A stretch of 29,035 bases of DNA from Desulfuromonadaceae bacterium (lineage in GTDB: Bacteria > Desulfobacterota > Desulfuromonadia > Geobacterales > Pseudopelobacteraceae): NCBI GenBank assembly GCA_028686145.1, contig JAQUCQ010000006.1:1-29035 (forward strand), written 5' to 3'. This document shows positions 24,323 through 29,035 of the stretch, in pieces. Numbering within the stretch: the stretch's first letter is position 1; each line of letters starts with the position of its first letter. The notes beneath the pieces were generated by a model, which made no database searches, was not told the DNA's origin, and saw nothing but the letters and a program-made list of their open reading frames with translations. A program made the position numbers and the translations under genes.

Positions 24323-25537
24323 TTAGCCGCCAAAGACATAGTTCTTGGGCACCACGGTAATTCCGTCGGTAACCTTGAAGCCCCGCGCAATGTCTTCTTC
24401 GGCGGAGTAGCCGATGCGGCTGTGGGGCGGGACGAGCACGTTCTTGTCGATGATGGCCCGCTGGACTTTGGCCCCTTCGCCGATGACTACGTCGGCAAAG
24501 ATGACACTGTCCCGGACCTGGGCGTTCTTTTCCACCCGCACCATCTGGCTCAGCACCGAGTTGCTTATCTCGGCCTGGGTGACGACACAGCCGCCGCTGA
24601 CGATGGCATTGTCCAGCAGGGACTGTCGCATCACCCATTTTGCCGGCGGCATGAAGTCGGGGGAGGTCTTGACGGGCCACAGCGGGTTGTAGAGGTTGAT
24701 CTCCGGCTCGATGCTCACCAGGTCCATGGTGGCCTCCCAGTACGACTTTATTGTGCCCACATCGCGCCAGTAGACGTGCGCCTCGCCGGGGATCCTGTTT
24801 TCCGCGAAATCATAGGCGAACATCCGCAGCCCCTGTTTCAGCATGAACGGTATGACGTCCTTGCCGAAGTCATGGCTCGATTGCAGAAACTTCGCATCCT
24901 CGCTGATTGCCTCGATCAACTGCGGTATATCGGCAAGGTAATTCCCCATTGAGGTTAGACAGAACCCGGGCCGTCCCGGGATCTCCCGTGGCTGGTGTTG
25001 CGGTTTCTCCTGAAACCCGATCACCCTGCCCGTATCATCCACCTCGATGATGCCGAAACGGCCGGCCTGCTCGACCGGCACCGCCATGGACGAGATCGTG
25101 AAATCGGCGCCCTTGTCCAGGTGGAAGCGGTCCAACTGGCTGGCATCCATCTTGAAGACATGGTCCCCGGAAAAGATCGCCACTCGCCTGAACAGGGGAT
25201 TGTCCCGGAAGATATTGAGATTCTGGTAGACGGCGTCGGCCGTGCTTTTATACCATTCTTCACCCATGCGCTTCTGCGCCGGGATGCACTGGACATAGTA
25301 ATTGTACACCGGCGCCGAGGGCCACAGGGTGCTGACGTGATTGATCAGCGGCTGCGACAGGGTCTGCACCAGGATCTTGATGTCCCGGATGCCGGAATTG
25401 ATTAAATTGTTGAGCACAAAATCAATGATGCGGTACTTGCCGCCGAACGGAACCGCCGGCTTGGCCCGCACCGCGGTCAGTGGTTTCAAACGTTCTCCGG
25501 CGCCGCCCGCCAGAATAATCCCCATGACATCGTTCAT
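24323..25537 (-). CDS. glgC: Glucose-1-phosphate adenylyltransferase (ADP-glucose pyrophosphorylase)
   Basis: This 404-residue enzyme makes ADP-glucose from glucose-1-phosphate and ATP for glycogen synthesis. The N-terminal domain has MGIILAGGAGERLKPLTAVR and AKPAVPFGGKYRIIDFVLNN. FSGDHVFKMDASQLDRFH, the EKPQHQPREIPGRPGFCLTS segment and YWRDVGTIKSYWEATMDLVS are catalytic and sugar-binding blocks. The C-terminal LbH domain ends with VIGEGAKVQRAIIDKNVLVP. AAGGAGG lies 7 nt before the ATG on the minus strand, a near-perfect ribosome site. It is convergent with the nucleotidyltransferase gene and probably not part of the surface-glycan operon. CGGCAGGG/CCCTGCCG (24279-24286 and 24313-24320) could form a weak stem just past its stop. 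Confidence 0.95.
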   Translation of the reverse strand: MNDVMGIILAGGAGERLKPLTAVRAKPAVPFGGKYRIIDFVLNNLINSGIRDIKILVQTLSQPLINHVSTLWPSAPVYNYYVQCIPAQKRMGEEWYKSTADAVYQNLNIFRDNPLFRRVAIFSGDHVFKMDASQLDRFHLDKGADFTISSMAVPVEQAGRFGIIEVDDTGRVIGFQEKPQHQPREIPGRPGFCLTSMGNYLADIPQLIEAISEDAKFLQSSHDFGKDVIPFMLKQGLRMFAYDFAENRIPGEAHVYWRDVGTIKSYWEATMDLVSIEPEINLYNPLWPVKTSPDFMPPAKWVMRQSLLDNAIVSGGCVVTQAEISNSVLSQMVRVEKNAQVRDSVIFADVVIGEGAKVQRAIIDKNVLVPPHSRIGYSAEEDIARGFKVTDGITVVPKNYVFGG

Positions 25538-25674
25538 GACCTAACCTCCTTGTGTGCATACCTCGCTGAAACAGCTGGACGAGAACAGCATGGCTTTTTT
25601 CCCCTGTTTCTTGCAAGGGAAATTTTTATCACTTTTAGGCCACTGGCGGAGAAGGGGGGGGGCAAGGCTAGAAA

Positions 25675-25817
25675 CCGGATTACGGATTACGGGGCAGGAA
25701 AACCGGGGTACGGATTAAGAACGCGGATTACGGATTACGGGGTACGGATTTAGGAACGAGGATCGAGGATCGAGGATCGAGGATCGAGGAAAAGCAGTGA
25801 ACGGTGAATGGTGAAGA
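25675..25817 (+). repeat. Mixed heptamer array upstream of glgC
   Basis: Three dialects lie side by side. GGATTAC/GGGGTAC units are at 25675-25694, 25705-25719 and 25723-25750. Four perfect GAGGATC copies are at 25758-25785. GTGAACG, GTGAATG and GTGAAGA are at 25797-25817. The rest of the 394-bp gap 25538-25931 (a G-run near 25653-25662, then unremarkable sequence) holds no gene that I can support. Confidence 0.85.
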
Positions 25818-25931
25818 CGTTTTTGTGGCGGCATGCAGGGGCGAAGAGCTTTACCGTAGAACTCCCGAGCTGCAAAAACTAGTGTAACACCTGACAAATC
25901 AACTATGTCCACTGATGGGTAAAGATACTGT

Positions 25932-26174
25932 TTACGCTGCTTTTGTCCTGCTTCGTTCGGCGAGCATGGCTTCAATGCTGAGATGATAATCGAGATCAGG
26001 CCATTCAATACCTGATCCGCGACAAATAAAGGAGTAGTTGCTCAACTGATTCAAGGACGCCTTGCGCAACTCCGGATACCAATCCATTGGTGTTGATATG
26101 ATACGACCGTCCTCCAGTTCTACATGGAGATACTTGTCGTCGAAATGGACCGATTTACCCTTGAAAGAAGTCAT
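25932..26174 (-). CDS. DUF2442 family protein
   Basis: This 80-residue protein (start MTSFKGKSVHFDDKYLHVEL) shows the DUF2442 pattern. A short beta-rich N-terminus reads 'V.FDD..L.V.L.DGR.ISTPMDWYPEL', followed by ASLNQLSNYSFICRGSGIEW and PDLDYHLSIEAML. ATG 26174 is preferred because AGGAAATGG lies just upstream; a longer frame to 26234 overlaps the partner gene out of frame. It overlaps the end of the DUF4160 gene by 20 bp, a standard two-gene arrangement. The pair is often listed as toxin-antitoxin-like, but I know of no established activity. Confidence 0.8.
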   Translation of the reverse strand: MTSFKGKSVHFDDKYLHVELEDGRIISTPMDWYPELRKASLNQLSNYSFICRGSGIEWPDLDYHLSIEAMLAERSRTKAA

Positions 26175-26388
26175 CCCATTTCCTTTCGAATTGCGACCTG
26201 TGCTCCTTGACGATGCCCAGGACTTTCTTCGCATCAGGCGGTTTGAGAAAATTTACGCGAAATGTTAGCGTAGACAGGTCAATTGTAGCATAGTCATCCC
26301 CCTTCACCACATGAATGTGTTTGGGCAGATGTTCGTTCGCATAAAAGAAAAACTTGAATCCGTCCTGACAAAGCAACGTTGGGGACAT
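26155..26388 (-). CDS. DUF4160 family protein
   Basis: This 77-residue protein begins MSPTLLCQDGFKFFFYANEH and continues LPKHIHVVKGDDYATIDLST, which is the DUF4160 pattern: an FFxYxxEHxPxHIHV core, where the two histidines could bind metal or act catalytically. It ends FERKWDDFFQG. It precedes the DUF2442 gene on the minus strand and overlaps it by 20 bp, so the two are co-translated. Sequence just before the ATG has only a weak GGTAAA. It is a possible toxin-like or DNA/RNA-interacting module; function is unknown. Confidence 0.8.
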   Translation of the reverse strand: MSPTLLCQDGFKFFFYANEHLPKHIHVVKGDDYATIDLSTLTFRVNFLKPPDAKKVLGIVKEHRSQFERKWDDFFQG

Positions 26389-26708
26389 GATTTTTACCGT
26401 TTGATTCGCGTTTGAACGTATTTTATCGCAGAGTAGTGAAATGTCGGATTAATGTCAATGATTGACTGGCGCCTCTGGGGACATTCTTACTAGCTTGATT
26501 AGTGAAAAAGGAATACAGGTGTATCAAGCCAGTTTTCATTTTTCTAACCTCTGGTAGAGAAAGAATTTATCATTAACTACCGCTTGACGATACTACGGAA
26601 AAACAGGACCACGTTCCTGTCTCAAGATAAAAGGATTGAAGGGGTAAGGGTTTTAGAGGCGGTTTTAGATTTCAGATTTTCGTTGAGGCTTCAACCGCTC
26701 CTGGATTT
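26389..26708 (+). other. Intergenic region without a supported gene
   Basis: These 320 bp lie downstream of the small membrane-protein gene and upstream of DUF4160 (both minus strand). I see no heptamer array and no convincing open frame. TGGGGACATTCTTACTAGC near 26477 resembles the GGGGAC palindrome ends of REP-type elements but has no nearby complement. The minus-strand promoter of the DUF pair should lie close to 26389-26450. Confidence 0.5.
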
Positions 26709-26975
26709 TTACTTCGGGCCCTTCTTTGATTCGCGCCATTGTGTTCCCTGCTTATCTTCCTCCTCTTCAAAATTCTCGGGCCACCCCCGGACAACAATAG
26801 CCAGGTAGCGCATGGCATCCACCGCCAGTTTTGCAAAAATCCTCGAAAGGGATTTGACCAGTTCGCAAAAAATCCAGAAGACCGCACCCATTACCAGGAT
26901 AAACAGCGCCTTCAAAATCACGGTACCTACCCCAAGACCACTTATCCCGTTCCATATCATGTGTAAAAACTGCAT
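26709..26975 (-). CDS. Small single-pass membrane protein, hypothetical
   Basis: This 88-residue protein has one clear hydrophobic segment at about 18-40 (TVILKALFILVMGAVFWIFC). Next comes an amphipathic basic stretch (VKSLSRIFAKLAVDAMRYLA), then a charged C-terminus (WPENFEEEEDKQGTQWRESK). ATG 26975 is chosen over an upstream in-frame ATG (27065) because AAAGGGGGC precedes it. I do not recognise the family. It stands alone between an intergenic region and a heptamer module, so context gives no function. Confidence 0.6.
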   Translation of the reverse strand: MQFLHMIWNGISGLGVGTVILKALFILVMGAVFWIFCELVKSLSRIFAKLAVDAMRYLAIVVRGWPENFEEEEDKQGTQWRESKKGPK

Positions 26976-27077
26976 GTTGCCCCCTTTTCTGGCTAGCCTT
27001 CTTGGATAGTTTACCAGGACTTTTCGGGAACGCTCTTTAAAACTTGGCTGGTGGTCGGGAATCACAGGAAGAAGAAA

Positions 27078-27169
27078 GCGGATTACGGATTAAGAGACGA
27101 GGAACGAGGGGCGAGGGGCGAGGAGAGAGGGTAAGGCTGGTTTTTGGTTTTTGGTTGAAAATCCTGGGG
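27078..27169 (+). repeat. Composite heptamer module
   Basis: GCGGATTACGGATTA (27078-27092), then GAGGAAC/GAGGGGC/GAGGGGC/GAGGAGA-type units (27097-27131), then TTTTTGGTTTTTGG with TTGAAAATCCTGGGG (27141-27169). It is the third copy of the module seen at 21191 and 24051. The remaining sequence to 27406 shows no gene or repeat that I can support. Confidence 0.8.
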
Positions 27170-27406
27170 ATGCTTTTTGCGTGTCATTTTGGCCAGGGTT
27201 ATCGCAATCCATACAAAATCCTGTCTGTTACCCGAACTGGTGTGAGACACGGGGAACGGCAGGTTCGAGATTGAAAGGCGACACAACTTTTTGGGACCTG
27301 GTTGCTTTCCTGGCGGCAAGGAAGATTCATTGTCCTTCTGCTGCCTTTGTGGTACTTTTTCTCCCTCAAGGGTTAGAAATCATTGGCAGGAAAGGAGAGT
27401 CAGACA

Positions 27407-27973
27407 ATGAAATACTTTCTTATTGCAATGTTGACTTTGGCGGTTCCGGCTATCAGCCAGGCAGAATTCTGGGGTAATAGCGACGAGACGAGAGGAGTGG
27501 GGTATCTTGCCAAGGCGGACGGAACGAAAATTTACCAGCGTTCCGAGGGGGATGCGGTTGCCGCTACGGTAAAAAAAGATTTTCCCATGGTTGCCTTTGA
27601 AAGCAAGAATGAATGGCTTGGTATCGTGGCAGCCGAATCAGTGGAGAACGGTCGGGCTCATGTCCGATACTTCAATAACGGACAAAACGCGAAGGAAGGA
27701 AAGAGCACCGCCTGGGTTGACCTGAAGGACGTGGAACGGATCAATTTCAGTTGCTGTGATGACAACGCCCATTGTACCGGCATTAAGGATCCTCTTTTCA
27801 GAGCCGCCACGTATACTGATTGTTTTATCCGGTCCATGGAAGCCCGTATCGAAAAACCGACGCCCCCGGCAAACAATCAGGTTACTGACATTGAGCTGGA
27901 GAAGTTGAAGTTGCAGCTGGAAATTGAAAAATTGAAACTCGAACAGGAACGGTTGAAGGCAGGGGTTAAGTAG
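27407..27973 (+). CDS. Secreted protein with C-terminal coiled coil, hypothetical
   Basis: This 188-residue protein starts with a Sec signal peptide, MKYFLIAMLTLAVPAISQA, with likely cleavage before EFW. The mature part (YLAKADGTKIYQRSEGDAVA, then MVAFESKNEWLGIVAAESVE) has the feel of a bacterial SH3-like beta domain. A four-cysteine stretch follows (NFSCCDDNAHCTG, then TYTDCF). The C-terminus is a heptad-like coiled coil (LEKLKLQLEIEKLKLEQERL). GGAG lies about 8-9 nt upstream of ATG 27407, which fits the signal peptide; an earlier in-frame start at 27383 would bury it. It is probably periplasmic. No family was recognised and no operon partner is visible. Confidence 0.75.
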   Translation: MKYFLIAMLTLAVPAISQAEFWGNSDETRGVGYLAKADGTKIYQRSEGDAVAATVKKDFPMVAFESKNEWLGIVAAESVENGRAHVRYFNNGQNAKEGKSTAWVDLKDVERINFSCCDDNAHCTGIKDPLFRAATYTDCFIRSMEARIEKPTPPANNQVTDIELEKLKLQLEIEKLKLEQERLKAGVK

Positions 27974-28005
27974 GGGCGGTTTTTGGGCGCTACATTGGAA
28001 CTGAT

Positions 28006-28170
28006 GGAGTAGGGGTTAAAAGTTCGGATTACGGGGTAAAGAATCGGGGTACGGATTGCGGATTAAGAGGCACTGTCTGCAGTGGTGTGATTTGAGCGTC
28101 TGGAAACGAGCGCATGTTTTGGTTCTGGAAATTTACAAGATCACCTCCTGTTTTCCGAGGTCGGAGATAT
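28006..28170 (+). repeat. 165-bp direct repeat, left copy
   Basis: It matches 28246-28410 with exactly 240 bp offset, no gaps and about 152 of 165 identical positions. It holds the GGAGTAGGGG/GGATTAC-type array plus the first 31 codons of an S23 gene, then breaks off abruptly after GAGATAT. Confidence 0.92.
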
Positions 28171-28211
28171 TTAATAACATTAGAAATGTTGAATTTTTTG
28201 CCTGTTTCTGA
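28077..28211 (+). pseudogene. Truncated S23 / bAvd-like gene, copy 4
   Basis: Aligned with the intact downstream copy, the start codon is CTG instead of ATG. The frame then reads QWCDLSVWKRAHVLVLEIYK, followed by ITSCFPRSEI, in step with QWSDLRVWKQAHALVLEVYK of copy 3. After 28170 similarity is lost and the frame ends at TGA 28209-28211. The conserved RRA...NIxEG core and later helices are missing, so it cannot form the bundle. Confidence 0.85.
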
Positions 28212-28245
28212 TTTGATGCGATGCATGAATAGCGATGCGGAGTAC

Positions 28246-28410
28246 GGAGTAGGGGATAAAAGTTCGGATTACGGGCTAGAGAATCGGGGTACGGATTACG
28301 GATTAAGAGGCGCTGTATGCAGTGGAGTGATTTGAGAGTCTGGAAACAAGCGCATGCTTTGGTTCTGGAAGTTTACAAGATCACCTCCTTTTTTCCGAAG
28401 TCGGAGATAT
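28246..28410 (+). repeat. 165-bp direct repeat, right copy with upstream array of S23 copy 3
   Basis: This is the partner of 28006-28170. Its array part contains GGATTAC, GGGCTAG, GGGGTAC, GGATTAC and GGATTAA units and ends in AAGAGG (28305-28310), which lies 6 nt before the S23 ATG. GGGGTACGGATTA (28286-28298) is perfectly inverted at 28665-28677. Confidence 0.92.
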
Positions 28411-28667
28411 ATGGTATTACCAATCAACTTCGTCGAGCATCCAGTTCCGTTGCAGCCAATATCGTTGAAGGGCAGTCCAGACATTCGACGAAGGACTACG
28501 TCCATTTTTTGTATACCTCCCGTGGCTCACTGGAAGATACTCGCTATTTTCTTCTTCTTTCCAGAGACCTCAGTTACTTGCCCACGGAGTCATACAAACG
28601 AATCGAAGCAATAGCCCTATCCGTCAGCAAAATGTTAAATGGACTAATCTCATCACTAAAACCCTAA
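28317..28667 (+). CDS. S23 / bAvd-like four-helix-bundle protein, copy 3
   Basis: This intact 116-residue member reads MQWSDLRVWKQAHALVLEVY, YGITNQLRRASSSVAANIVE and FLYTSRGSLEDTRYFLLLSR. It is the most diverged of the three (SSSVAANIVEG in place of VSIPSNIAEG). ATG 28317 has AAGAGG from the array edge 6 nt upstream. The stop TAA is the start of the downstream unit TAATCCG. It lies between inverted GGATTAC-type arrays and immediately before the hydrolase gene. The cellular function of the family outside rRNA intervening sequences is unknown. Confidence 0.87.
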   Translation: MQWSDLRVWKQAHALVLEVYKITSFFPKSEIYGITNQLRRASSSVAANIVEGQSRHSTKDYVHFLYTSRGSLEDTRYFLLLSRDLSYLPTESYKRIEAIALSVSKMLNGLISSLKP

Positions 28668-28692
28668 TCCGTACCCCGTAATCCGTAATCCG
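28665..28692 (+). repeat. Downstream inverted heptamer array of S23 copy 3
   Basis: Four units in register are TAATCCG, TACCCCG, TAATCCG and TAATCCG; the first contains the S23 stop codon. On the minus strand they read CGGATTA, CGGATTA, CGGGGTA, CGGATTA, the same dialect as the upstream array. Confidence 0.92.
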
Positions 28693-28703
28693 CAGTTAAA
28701 AAA

Positions 28704-29035
28704 ATGACCGATTCTTTTCCCGAAATAGTTCACCACGGCGCCTTGCACGGCGTTACCGGCTCTTGCCACGAGCTGCGCCTGTCGCAGGAGGACGGCATTC
28801 TGGTGGACTGCGGCCTGTTCCAGGGCAACGACTCCCCCGACGGTGAGGCGGCAGGTAGTGCCTCGTCCCGTTCGACGACTTTCATCGATTTTCCGATCGG
28901 GCACATCAAGGCACTGGTGGTAACCCATGTGCATCTGGACCATGTGGGACGTATCCCCTACCTGCTGGGTGCCGGCTTCAAAGGTCCCATCTACTGCTCC
29001 GAACCTTCGGCGGTGTTGTTGCCGCTGATGCTGGA
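28704..29035 (+). CDS. Metallo-beta-lactamase-fold hydrolase (RNA-processing exonuclease type), 3'-truncated
   Basis: The frame opens at ATG 28704 and runs off the right edge after 110 codons. HGALHGVTGSCHELRL is the opening of the Ysh1/CPSF-like subgroup. GILVDCGLFQGND follows, then the metal-binding motif THVHLDHVGRIPYLLGAGF (HxHxDH). Proteins of this type are zinc-dependent beta-CASP nucleases acting on RNA; the later beta-CASP motifs are outside the window. Only A-rich sequence, no good ribosome site, precedes the ATG, because the heptamer array of S23 copy 3 ends 11 bp before it. An insertion of that element may have displaced the native leader. Confidence 0.85.
   Translation, partial: MTDSFPEIVHHGALHGVTGSCHELRLSQEDGILVDCGLFQGNDSPDGEAAGSASSRSTTFIDFPIGHIKALVVTHVHLDHVGRIPYLLGAGFKGPIYCSEPSAVLLPLML

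Noticed and set aside
24239..24952. 237-residue plus-strand open frame
   Set aside because: It is antisense to glgC and starts within the REP-like hairpin region; no domain is visible.
18126..28692. Diversity-generating retroelement
   Set aside because: The S23 proteins resemble Avd, but there is no reverse transcriptase and no template/variable repeat pair with adenine-specific changes in the window.

Overview
The window looks like a chromosomal surface-polysaccharide locus of a Gram-negative bacterium. The GC-rich housekeeping-type genes (gmd, fcl, manB, galE, glgC), the scattered four-helix-bundle S23 genes and the intergenic heptamer arrays (GGATTAC, GTGAACA and GAGGATC types) remind me of Desulfuromonadales/Geobacterales. 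That assignment is an impression from gene style, not a search result.

Layout. (1) 1-715: right-hand part of an insertion sequence, with the end of a DDE integrase-type transposase and two 17-bp direct repeats after it. (2) 791-16930: a long same-strand, visibly AT-rich, often translationally coupled cluster. It holds a Wzx-type flippase, a hexapeptide acyltransferase, a GT10 fucosyltransferase, a polysaccharide pyruvyl transferase, two acyltransferase-3 proteins (one with an SGNH domain), two GT2 and four GT4 glycosyltransferases, an O-antigen polymerase/ligase-type protein and a WcaF-like acyltransferase. (3) 16995-24046: a GC-rich block making activated sugars: gmd, fcl, manB, galE and a sugar-phosphate nucleotidyltransferase. 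(4) 24323-25537, minus strand: glgC. (5) 25932-27973: a DUF4160/DUF2442 pair, a small membrane protein and a secreted protein. (6) 28317 to the end: a third S23 gene and the start of a metallo-beta-lactamase-fold hydrolase.

How it fits together. Phosphomannomutase, GDP-mannose dehydratase and GDP-fucose synthase lead to GDP-fucose, which the GT10 enzyme would use. No recognisable ManC-type guanylyltransferase is present. The glycosyltransferases would assemble a repeat unit, acyl and pyruvyl groups would decorate it, the flippase would export it, and the polymerase/ligase would join units or attach them to a carrier.

Most unusual content. From about 17.8 kb onward nearly every gap holds 7-bp (once 9-bp) tandem arrays. 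Three S23/bAvd-like genes, clearly diverged from one another, each sit between two heptamer arrays of the same 'dialect' in opposite orientation: GTGAGGA-type, GTGAACA-type and GGATTAC/GGGGTAC-type. At two of the three, the edge of the upstream array supplies the Shine-Dalgarno sequence. At two, the downstream array begins on the S23 stop codon. A fourth, truncated S23 copy lies in a 165-bp direct duplication. Arrays also run into the end of galE, occur in frame inside gmd, and lie beside a 5' galE remnant. I propose these as units of a small, possibly mobile, repeat-plus-S23 element family. No reverse transcriptase or other mobilising enzyme is visible near them, so mobility is inference.
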